Part shown: piece after piece, positions 1 to 5,072 of the stretch | Layout: each line of letters begins with the position of its first letter | How positions within the stretch are numbered: the stretch's first letter is position 1 | From: Desulfobacterales bacterium | GTDB taxonomy: Bacteria; Desulfobacterota; Syntrophobacteria; B119-G9 | Length of the DNA stretch: 10,658 nucleotides | Assembly: GCA_026992215.1 (NCBI GenBank) | Contig: JALXAI010000543.1 | Span: forward strand, 1 to 10,658 | Direction: 5' to 3' | Notes under the pieces: model-generated | Told to the model about the DNA's origin: nothing | What the model saw: the letters and a program-made list of their open reading frames with translations, nothing else | Databases searched by the model: none | Translations under genes and position numbers: made by a program

Positions 1-173
1 GTCATAGAAGGCATCATGTAATCAACTATGATGGCGTCGACCGGTGGACTCCCGCGGAAAAATTCGTATGCCTCGTAAGGATCATAGAAAGCTATCACAT
101 CGTGTTGGGTACCAAACAGCATTTCAAGTGTTTTAAGCAGTGCCATGTCATCGTCTATAATCACAATCTTCAT
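1..173 (-). CDS. Response regulator, receiver domain (partial, C-terminus beyond window)
   Basis: The 57 visible residues begin MKIVIIDDD and fit a CheY-like receiver domain. D8 and D9 form the acidic pocket, and D51 in VDYMMPSM is the expected phospho-acceptor, followed by the usual MP(x)M turn. The protein would be phosphorylated by a sensor kinase and act through an output domain that lies outside the window, so it cannot be assigned to the OmpR, NarL, NtrC or stand-alone type. The start at 173 is supported by AAGGA about six bases upstream on the minus strand. It is transcribed away from the copper genes. A role as their regulator is possible from position alone and is not shown by the sequence. 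The receiver call is secure; the target is unknown. Confidence 0.9.
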   Translation of the reverse strand, partial: MKIVIIDDDMALLKTLEMLFGTQHDVIAFYDPYEAYEFFRGSPPVDAIIVDYMMPSM

Positions 174-697
174 TCTTTTCCTTTGTAGAAATGAATCCCG
201 GGTTCAATCTAACGGGATCTCGTACAAGCAGGAAGCGGGTAGTACCCGGTACTACCACAGAGCAAGGGGAGTGCCAAAGCGCCTCGCTTCTTCGCATGAA
301 ATCCTGGTGGCGGTTGGTGATTTTCTCCATACCGTACTTGCGGTACAGGTTTTTTCGGTGCGGATTACTTGAGGGAAAGCTTGCCCGCCGGGGTGTCTCC
401 CGCGCTTCTTTTTCCGCGACTTCAAGGTAACGATGTCCTTTGATCGTGAAATTCCACGCGGCTATCCCAATATTACATCGAAGGTGGGCGCCGGGCGCAT
501 TGCCAGGGCAGAGAGAAACAACTGACCTTAGGCAAACGGTATCAGGGAAACCACCGGTTGCTTTTTCTTGAAAGATTTTCACGCGTTGTTGAGACCAGCT
601 AATATGAGGTCATGGGTATGGGTGGTTTTGAAACAGTAACACTTTTGTATCAGCCGAAGACAGGGAAAGCCCCAGATTTAATTATCCTGCTTTGATC
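174..697. other. Long intergenic region without a recognisable gene
   Basis: About 520 bases lie between the response regulator start and the TTGAAA control region. An open frame on the minus strand (about 144 codons, 148-582) overlaps the regulator start in another frame, lacks a convincing ribosome site, and its product resembles no family I know. It is treated as spurious. The one striking element is a near-perfect palindrome at 238-256. The stretch could hold the regulator's promoter, or remnants of a decayed gene or insertion element, but nothing identifies one. Confidence 0.5.
238..256. repeat. 19-bp palindrome, 9-bp arms around one base
   Basis: GGTAGTACC at 238-246 and GGTACTACC at 248-256 are perfect reverse complements separated by a single C. 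The site lies about 65 bases upstream of the response regulator start, a plausible place for an operator, for example for autoregulation. It could equally be part of decayed mobile DNA. A hairpin with such a short loop would be strained, so a dimeric protein-binding site is the likelier reading. Confidence 0.45.
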
Positions 698-739
698 GGT
701 TGAAACCTTTTTTCTGCCGGTTGAAACAATCTTTCAATC
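698..739 (+). promoter_or_regulatory. Operator cluster: two GGTTGAAAC direct repeats and a TTGAAA-N5-TTTCAA palindrome
   Basis: GGTTGAAAC occurs at 698-706 and again at 719-727, exactly 21 bp apart, which is two helical turns. The second copy is the left arm of an inverted repeat, TTGAAA (721-726) and TTTCAA (732-737). The 19-base stretch 721-739 matches 17 of 19 bases of the site upstream of the Cu+-ATPase (7638-7656 on minus). It lies about 110 bases ahead of the Gly/His protein start. No good sigma-70 -35/-10 pair was found downstream (TAAAAT at 763-768 lacks a -35), consistent with an activator-dependent promoter. A GG-N10-GC spacing at 760-773 loosely resembles a sigma-54 site but matches the consensus poorly. 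The regulator is unknown. Confidence 0.65.
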
Positions 740-848
740 TCCCTTAGCTTGAAAATCCAGGATAAAATTCTGCTTTTTCTCGATGGCATGTAAACCATTT
801 TCGTCCTGGAATCGTCTACACGATCAAAAAACAGAAAGGAGGCGCAAA

Positions 849-1181
849 ATGAGTAAGGTTGGAAAGATGATGGTTTTGGCCGCAGTTCTGGGACTGGTTT
901 TCTGGGGGGGTGCTCCTGCTCATGCCGGTTGTGTTCATGGTAAAGGCTGGGCTAAGGGAAAAGGTGTGGCTCACGGGCGCATGATTGGCGCAGGGCACGG
1001 AACGGCAACCGGTACCGGAATGGTAATATGGAGAGACCAGAGCGGGCATATCCACACCAAAAGGGGTACAGGAACTGTTTCAGGAAAGGGCATAGTGATT
1101 GGTCACGGGACGGTTGCTGGCAAGGGTGTCGTGGCCGGGAAAGGCTGGGCCAGGGGAAAAGGACACGCCGGCCATTTTTAA
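849..1181 (+). CDS. Secreted Gly/His-rich protein with 6-residue GxG repeats (unknown function)
   Basis: This is a 110-residue protein. The ATG at 849 is chosen because AAAGGAGG precedes it by about six bases; the upstream in-frame ATG at 783 has no ribosome site. Residues 1-26 form a Sec signal peptide (K3, K6, hydrophobic 9-19, cleavage after AHA). From G31 to the end the sequence is in strict six-residue register. Glycines fall at 31, 37, 43, 49, 55, then 73, 79, 85, 91, 97 and 103, nearly always with a second glycine two residues later (GKGWAK, GKGVAH, GHGTVA, GKGVVA). The break at 61-72 (WRDQSGHIHTKR) is exactly two units long and looks like a turn. The mature part has eight histidines and one cysteine, many lysines, and no acidic residue except D63. 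The pattern suggests a beta-rich repeat fold in the periplasm or at the cell surface. Metal binding is inferred from the histidines and from the operator shared with the Cu+-ATPase. I do not recognise a named family. It has its own terminator, so it is probably monocistronic. Confidence 0.8.
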   Translation: MSKVGKMMVLAAVLGLVFWGGAPAHAGCVHGKGWAKGKGVAHGRMIGAGHGTATGTGMVIWRDQSGHIHTKRGTGTVSGKGIVIGHGTVAGKGVVAGKGWARGKGHAGHF

Positions 1182-1254
1182 TCGAGTCCTAAACGAGTAA
1201 TTAAACGAACTTTTTCCTCATCATAAATACCGTTTATTATCAATCTCCCACCTG

Positions 1255-1292
1255 CACGGACTGAAAGCGGGGTTTTCAGTCCGTGGTTTTTT
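1255..1292 (+). terminator. Rho-independent terminator of the Gly/His protein gene
   Basis: A perfect 12-bp stem, CACGGACTGAAA (1255-1266) with TTTCAGTCCGTG (1274-1285), has a 7-base loop and is followed by G and six Ts (1286-1292). It begins 74 bases after the stop codon of the Gly/His protein. It closes that transcript and separates it from the downstream oxidase operon. Confidence 0.9.
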
Positions 1293-1550
1293 CCCTGAAA
1301 ATTTGGTCCACGGGTTACAAATTCTTTTTCGCTTTTTAATGTGACCCTGTGCCGGGTACGGCCTTTCCTGATTTCCGCCAAAGCGGGTAGAAAGCTTCTC
1401 TTAAGAAATGTAACGTTTTTACATGTCTCAATTCTTGTGCCGAGATTGCAAAACCTTGCGCTAATCAACGGAAGGAAAGGCTTTTGGTCAAGTGCGGCTT
1501 GAAGTGTTTTCCTGGACCCTGAACTTCTTGTCAAATCAACTGCAGGGTTG
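1293..1550. other. Intergenic stretch with small inverted repeats, no gene seen
   Basis: No coding frame here has a ribosome site or a recognisable product; the minus-strand frame over 1178-1534 would need a TTG start without one. Several short hairpins can be drawn: GGGTTACA/TGTGACCC (1312-1347, one wobble), GCCG/CGGC near 1351-1362 and CCGC/GCGG near 1376-1386. There is also a clear inverted repeat at 1408-1424. The density of pairing leaves room for a small RNA, but no promoter and terminator pair defines one. Confidence 0.4.
1408..1424. promoter_or_regulatory. Inverted repeat ATGTAA-N5-TTACAT, candidate operator
   Basis: ATGTAA (1408-1413) and TTACAT (1419-1424) are perfect 6-bp arms around CGTTT. 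The left part, ATGTAACGTTTT, recurs exactly at 4396-4407, just downstream of the oxidase/PcoB pair. The site lies about 130 bases upstream of the -35 at 1551. That is distant for a repressor but possible for an activator. Binding protein unknown. Confidence 0.4.
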
Positions 1551-1579
1551 TTTACAGCTCTTTCGAATCAGCTTATAAT
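1551..1579 (+). promoter_or_regulatory. Sigma-70 promoter of the multicopper oxidase/PcoB operon
   Basis: TTTACA (1551-1556, one mismatch to TTGACA) and a perfect TATAAT (1574-1579) are separated by exactly 17 bases. Transcription would start near 1586, leaving a leader of about 215 bases before the oxidase start at 1802. This is by far the best housekeeping-type promoter in the window. Such a strong core implies that control, if any, is by repression or in the leader. Confidence 0.75.
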
Positions 1580-1586
1580 GCGGTGG

Positions 1587-1801
1587 TTCCTCGTTTACTC
1601 GGGAACGAGGAAAAAAGGAGGGTGCGGTACTCCTGTCTGGGCATTATTTGACGGACGGTATGATAATTGCTCCATGAACGGTTTACAGTTCCCTGTTTGG
1701 GTACAGGGGTTTTAGTAGCCGGTAAGCTTTCCGGATTTTTTGTTTGCGGAGTAATCCTGCCATATTTGAAAATCGCGCAAGTTTGAAATGGGAGGTCATT
1801 T
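1587..1801 (+). promoter_or_regulatory. Structured 5' leader of the oxidase operon (possible attenuator)
   Basis: The presumed transcript opens with a 9-bp hairpin, TTCCTCGTT (1587-1595) pairing with AACGAGGAA (1604-1612). A purine tract containing AAGGAGG follows, and its AGGAG (1616-1620) can pair with CTCCT (1630-1634). CCCTGT (1691-1696) pairs with ACAGGG (1703-1708). CCGG (1719-1722) pairs with CCGG (1731-1734), followed by A and six Ts (1736-1741), which resembles a weak intrinsic terminator ahead of the gene. The oxidase ribosome site GGGAGG is at about 1790-1795. Structure this regular suggests regulation by attenuation or RNA folding, but no known riboswitch class is recognised. The 9-bp repeat at the start site could instead be a DNA operator. 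Confidence 0.4.
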
Positions 1802-3562
1802 ATGGACTTTCGATTAACCAGGAGGAGTTTTTTCAAGCTGGTGGGTTCGTCGGCATTGATTGGACTCATTAACAGGTCTGTCCCGGTTTATTCGGCGAGC
1901 AGAAATGGAATAAGGGTTGCCAGCAGGAAAGAGACGGGGAATGCCGTGGAGTATGACCTCGTAATCGAGCGAAACCCGCTAAACATAGGCTTAAAAGAGG
2001 GCTTCCCCATAACGATAAACGATTCCTTCCCGGCCCCGTTGATCAGGCTAAAAGAAGGTAAAAGGGCTATCCTCAGAGTAAGAAATGAAATGAACGTGTC
2101 CACATCCATTCACTGGCACGGGGTCATACTACCGTTTAAGATGGACGGAGTCCCCGGAGTGGTTTTTCCCGGCATAGCTCCGAAGGAAACGTTTGTTTAC
2201 GAATTTCCCGTGGTGCAGAGCGGAACCTACTGGTACCATTCTCACACCGGTCTTCAGGAACAACTTGGTCATTATGGCCCGTTGATACTTGAGCCCAGGG
2301 AAGGAGAGCCATTTGAATACGATCGTGAATATGTAATCTTGCTCTCCGACTGGACTTTTGAAAATCCGGAAAAAGTTTTGATGCATCTCAAGAAGTGGGA
2401 CGGATACTACAATTACCAGAAGCGAACCCTGTTTGATTTTTTCACCGATGTCGAAAAATCCGGACTGGGTAAGGCTCTGAAAAAGAGTCTCATGTGGTCA
2501 AAAATGAGGATGAATCCAAGGGACATCGCGGACATAACCGCCGCCACCTACACGTATCTTATGAATGGTTTGACGGCCGATGAAAATCAGACGTTTTTGT
2601 TCAACCCCGGGGAGAAGGTGAGGCTCAGATTTATCAATGGTTCCGCGAACACCTATTTTGACGTCCGAATTCCGGGCTTGAAAATGACGATAGTTCAGGC
2701 TGACGGGCAAAATGTGCAACCGGTCGAGGTGGACGAGTTCAGGATAGCGGTGGCGGAAACCTATGATGTGATAGTTGAACCGGCGGATTACCGGGCCTAC
2801 ACGGTTTTTGCCGAGTCCATGGACAGAAGCGGCTACACCAGGGGAACTCTTGCGCCGGAGCGCGGCATGAAAGCGCCTTTACCGCCAAGAAGGCCTCCCG
2901 CGGAAAGAGGAATGAAAACCATGGGAATGGAAATGGCCATGGGTATGGATATGAAAGCAGGCAAGATGGCTGGGCAGAAAATGAAGCCGGGGATGAAAAA
3001 AATGAACCGCAAAAGGTTCTGTGAAGGCTGCGATGTGGAATACATCCCTGAAAGTTTTGGCGTGGATGCTGCGATGAGGGTAAAAAAACCGATATGCAGA
3101 CTGGACGATCCCGGTGTGGGACTGGAAAACGTAAGACATAAAGTTCTTACCTATGCCGATCTCAAGAGCATAGAGCCGTTTGAGGAAAGAGAGCCTGACA
3201 GGACTGTAGCCATTCATTTGACCGGCAACATGGAACGATTCGTGTGGAAAATGTGGGCTTACGACGGGAAAAATCTTACCTCTGAGTTTCACCAGTTGAT
3301 TGATATGGCGTACGGAGAAAGGGTCAGGATTGTTTTTGTCAACCATACTATGATGGATCATCCCATACACTTGCACGGAACGTGGATGTACGTGGACAAC
3401 GGAAATGGTGAACATAACCCGAGGAAGCATACCATTAATATTAAGCCTGCGGAGAAGGTTTGTGTTGAAGTTGAAGCGGATGCCATCGGAAACTGGGCCT
3501 TTCACTGTCACCTTCTTTACCATATGCACACCGGGATGTTCAGGGTTGTAAGGATTTGCTAA
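1802..3562 (+). CDS. pcoA: Periplasmic multicopper oxidase, PcoA/CopA type, copper resistance
   Basis: This 586-residue protein is the usual length for the family. It has a twin-arginine signal (LTRRSFFKLVG, residues 5-15) and would be exported folded to the periplasm to oxidise Cu(I) to Cu(II), using O2. The copper sites are intact: HWHG 104-107, HSH 146-148, HPIHLHG 520-526 and HCHLLYHMHTGM 568-579. H520, C569, H574 and M579 supply the type 1 copper; the remaining histidines supply the trinuclear centre. Between the second and third cupredoxin domains lies a Met-rich insert (371-401, ten Met in 31 residues, MGMEMAMGMDM), typical of this family for binding Cu(I). FCEGC (C407, C410) and C432 follow, which are less usual. 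The start has GGGAGG about six bases upstream. PcoB follows after 17 nt. No PcoC or PcoD is present. Since members of this family occur in anaerobes as well, the physiological oxidant is uncertain. Confidence 0.95.
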   Translation: MDFRLTRRSFFKLVGSSALIGLINRSVPVYSASRNGIRVASRKETGNAVEYDLVIERNPLNIGLKEGFPITINDSFPAPLIRLKEGKRAILRVRNEMNVSTSIHWHGVILPFKMDGVPGVVFPGIAPKETFVYEFPVVQSGTYWYHSHTGLQEQLGHYGPLILEPREGEPFEYDREYVILLSDWTFENPEKVLMHLKKWDGYYNYQKRTLFDFFTDVEKSGLGKALKKSLMWSKMRMNPRDIADITAATYTYLMNGLTADENQTFLFNPGEKVRLRFINGSANTYFDVRIPGLKMTIVQADGQNVQPVEVDEFRIAVAETYDVIVEPADYRAYTVFAESMDRSGYTRGTLAPERGMKAPLPPRRPPAERGMKTMGMEMAMGMDMKAGKMAGQKMKPGMKKMNRKRFCEGCDVEYIPESFGVDAAMRVKKPICRLDDPGVGLENVRHKVLTYADLKSIEPFEEREPDRTVAIHLTGNMERFVWKMWAYDGKNLTSEFHQLIDMAYGERVRIVFVNHTMMDHPIHLHGTWMYVDNGNGEHNPRKHTINIKPAEKVCVEVEADAIGNWAFHCHLLYHMHTGMFRVVRIC

Positions 3563-3579
3563 AAGGGGAGGGGAGTCGG

Positions 3580-4341
3580 ATGAAAATTGTTCGGACGATG
3601 ATACTTATGTTTTCTGCAATGCTTATCAGCAGCGTTTGCCTGGCGGAACCGGTGGCCAAAAAATGCGAGACCTATCCGGTTAAACCCATGGAACCTCTTT
3701 ACTACGGCCAGGTTTTGCTGGATCGCCTTGAATACGTAATTGAGAAAGATAACAGGAAAAATATCGACTATGAACTTACCGGCTGGTACGGAGGAGATCA
3801 CCGGAGGGTCTGGTTGGAAGCGGAGGGCGTTCACGAGACCAGGAGCGGTGACGGGGAAGTGGAGCGCCTTGACGTGATGTATGGCCGGTTAATTTCACCG
3901 TTCTGGAACGCCAGGGTTGGAGTTGGCTATAAGGGGCTTTACGGCGAGAATTCCGAAGACAGGGTATTTGGTGTCATCGGACTTAAAGGGCTTGCTCCAT
4001 ACATGTTTGAGGTTGATACCAACTTGAGAGTATCAAACGAGGGAGAAGTACTGATAGACTTTGAAGCCGAATACGACGTGCTTTTGACCCAAAGACTGGT
4101 ACTGCAGCCTCGCCTGGATTCCCTGGTTTCTTTTAACGAGATAGAAGAAATGGGGGTGGGTACAGGCATAAATTCGGTGGATATCGGTTTCAGGCTTCGC
4201 TACGAAATTCGCAGGGAGTTTGCTCCGTACGTTGGTGTAACGTGGCATAAGAAATTCGCAGGTACCGCAAGCATTGCCGACAGGGAAGGAGAACCCACGG
4301 AAAGTACGGATATTTTTGTTGGTTTCAGGGTGTGGTTTTAG
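3580..4341 (+). CDS. pcoB: Outer-membrane copper resistance protein PcoB/CopB
   Basis: This 253-residue protein has a Sec signal (K2, hydrophobic to about residue 22, cleavage after CLA). The rest is a beta-barrel of alternating amphipathic strands ending in VGFRVWF, with the terminal aromatic of outer-membrane proteins. Family hallmarks are clear: LDRLEY near 46, WYGGD, the WLEAEG segment, RLISPFWNARVGVGYK, GLAPYMFEVD, LLTQRLVLQPRLD, LRYEIRREFAPYVGV and the C-terminal GFRVWF. The ATG at 3580 is chosen over an upstream in-frame ATG at 3556 because that one overlaps the oxidase and GGGGAGGGG lies just before 3580. The long Met/His-rich N-terminal stretch seen in many CopB proteins is absent. 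It is co-transcribed with the oxidase and would bind or sequester copper at the outer membrane. The family assignment is strong; the mechanism is not well established for the family. Confidence 0.93.
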   Translation: MKIVRTMILMFSAMLISSVCLAEPVAKKCETYPVKPMEPLYYGQVLLDRLEYVIEKDNRKNIDYELTGWYGGDHRRVWLEAEGVHETRSGDGEVERLDVMYGRLISPFWNARVGVGYKGLYGENSEDRVFGVIGLKGLAPYMFEVDTNLRVSNEGEVLIDFEAEYDVLLTQRLVLQPRLDSLVSFNEIEEMGVGTGINSVDIGFRLRYEIRREFAPYVGVTWHKKFAGTASIADREGEPTESTDIFVGFRVWF

Positions 4342-4395
4342 AATGCTCCGGGCCCTTGAGCCATAAGTTGTTGTTTAGATTACTTCCTTTTGAAC

Positions 4396-4407
4396 ATGTA
4401 ACGTTTT
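4396..4407. repeat. Second copy of the 12-base ATGTAACGTTTT motif
   Basis: This is an exact match to 1408-1419. The following bases are also related (AATGTGTCATAATT here, TACATGTCTCAATT there), so the similarity extends over some 25 bases with gaps. Here the inverted repeat is degraded. It lies 55 bases after the PcoB stop, so the two copies bracket the oxidase operon and its leader. Confidence 0.45.
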
Positions 4408-4455
4408 AATGTGTCATAATTTTCATTGCTGCGTTTTGTCCGTTTCTAGTCACCA

Positions 4456-4495
4456 GAGGCGGACTTACAATCCTTCGGAGGCGGATTTACAACCC
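4456..4495. repeat. Tandem pair of 18-base direct repeats (22-bp period)
   Basis: GAGGCGGACTTACAATCC (4456-4473) and GAGGCGGATTTACAACCC (4478-4495) agree at 16 of 18 bases and are separated by TTCG. Two copies with a two-turn period could be a protein-binding array or the remnant of a repeat element. There are too few for a CRISPR array. Confidence 0.55.
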
Positions 4496-4525
4496 TGAGT
4501 TAGGTTTTAAGTGTTAAGTGAGAAC

Positions 4526-4583
4526 AGCTTGCCGCAACGCGGCAGAGCTCATTTCTCCAATCGGCGCCCCAGATTGGTGAAAT
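4526..4583. repeat. Two adjacent stem-loops
   Basis: The first is AGCT plus TGCCGC (4526-4535) pairing with GCGGCA and AGCT (4539-4549) across an AAC loop, with one bulged G. The second is ATTTC-T-CCAATC (4551-4562) pairing with GATTGG-T-GAAAT (4572-4583), with a T-T mismatch and a 9-base loop. They sit side by side, as in REP-like intergenic elements. They may also protect or end the oxidase/PcoB mRNA. Confidence 0.55.
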
Positions 4584-4612
4584 GAAAAAGTTTTTCTTTG
4601 CGTACTTTGCTT

Positions 4613-4850
4613 GCCCTGTTAAATCCCATTGGGCTATTTAACTGGGGCGTCTTTGTGGTTTTAAAGCAAAGCGCTGCGCTGAGCCTGCGGCGCCCTGAGC
4701 CTGTCGTCGAAGGGTTGAAGGGTTGTATCCTAAATTTTGGTTGCGGCTTCGTTGCTTGGTTTTCATTGCTACTTTGGAGGTGCAGGAGCTGTCCGGCATT
4801 CCGGGATAACGACACGGGGTGATGGCGCAGGACGCAACACCCATCCCGTG
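4613..4850. repeat. REP-like intergenic repeat cluster
   Basis: GTTAAAT (4618-4624) pairs with ATTTAAC (4636-4642), flanked by CCC/GGG. CTGAGCCTG is repeated at 4679-4687 and 4695-4703. The second copy continues as TGTCGTCGAAGGG, which resembles the palindromic CTGAGC-TGTCGAAGGG sequence common between genes in many environmental bacteria, with an extra TCG. A bulged stem joins CACGGG/ATGG (4813-4825) to CCAT/CCCGTG (4841-4850). Together these suggest decayed or nested repeat elements. The link to a named family is from memory and untested. Confidence 0.5.
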
Positions 4851-4870
4851 CGTAGCGAGTGATTCCCCGC

Positions 4871-5026
4871 CTAGTTTTCCTCCTTGGCGGTGAATTTTTC
4901 GGGATTTTCCTCGAACTTAACTCCGCATGATTCGCTGCAGAAGTAATAAGTTTTTCCCTGGTATTCCTTCGTGACGGCTGCCTTGGTTTCGTCAACTTCC
5001 ATTCCGCATACGGGATCTTTTGCCAT
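4871..5026 (-). CDS. Stand-alone YHS domain protein (51 aa)
   Basis: The short protein MAKDPVCGMEVDE...EEN is a single YHS domain: DPVCGM at 4-9, then YYFCSESC at 27-34, giving cysteines 7, 30 and 34. YHS domains accompany heavy-metal ATPases and monooxygenases and are thought to bind metal. The start has GAGGAGGG about six bases upstream. It lies 46 bases after the ATPase stop on the same strand and should be its last operon partner. It is closely related to the ATPase's own N-terminal YHS domain (the same DPVCGMEVDE and KFEENP blocks), so it probably arose by duplication from it or the reverse. It would serve as a small cytoplasmic Cu or metal carrier for the pump. That role is inferred. 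Confidence 0.9.
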   Translation of the reverse strand: MAKDPVCGMEVDETKAAVTKEYQGKTYYFCSESCGVKFEENPEKFTAKEEN

Positions 5027-5072
5027 TTTGTCCCTCCTCTATTTTAGGGTTAACTGGTAAAAAACGCGGCAA

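Larger units (their letters stand above)
4342..4870. other. Repeat-rich intergenic region between convergent copper operons
   Basis: No gene was found in this 529-base gap, where the plus-strand oxidase operon meets the minus-strand ATPase operon. It holds a copy of ATGTAACGTTTT, a pair of 18-base direct repeats, at least four stem-loops and a CTGAGCCTG repeat. No stem followed by a T tract was found in either orientation, so there is no textbook terminator. The two hairpins at 4526-4583 are the best candidates for halting plus-strand transcripts. Confidence 0.6.

Noticed and set aside
148..582. Open frame of about 144 codons on the minus strand
   Set aside because: It has no ribosome site, no recognisable domain, and runs into the response regulator start in another frame. 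It might be debris of an older gene, but nothing supports that.
760..773. Sigma-54 promoter (GG-N10-GC) ahead of the Gly/His gene
   Set aside because: Only the GG and GC spacing fits; the surrounding bases match the TGGCAC-TTGC consensus poorly, and no equivalent occurs upstream of the ATPase.
849..1181. Lipoprotein reading of the Gly/His protein (Cys near the signal cleavage site)
   Set aside because: The residues before C28 are HAG; a lipobox needs Leu, Val or Ile at -3, so ordinary cleavage after AHA is more likely.
1178..1534. Minus-strand open frame of about 118 codons
   Set aside because: It needs a TTG start without a ribosome site, covers the strong plus-strand terminator, and its product is basic and featureless.
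1765..1788. TTTGAAA direct repeats just before the oxidase start as a third copy of the shared operator
   Set aside because: The two copies point the same way, 17 bp apart, with no TTTCAA arm, so they do not form the palindrome seen at the other two promoters.
2879..3529. 216-codon minus-strand frame inside the oxidase gene
   Set aside because: It is a shadow of the multicopper oxidase, whose copper motifs are intact in the plus frame; the His-rich look comes from reading Met codons (ATG) as CAT.
4456..4495. Possible CRISPR array
   Set aside because: Only two imperfect copies separated by four bases; no spacers and no cas genes.
4549..4995. 148-codon minus-strand frame over the repeat region
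   Set aside because: It overlaps the YHS gene in another frame, and much of it is repeat sequence; no ribosome site or family resemblance.
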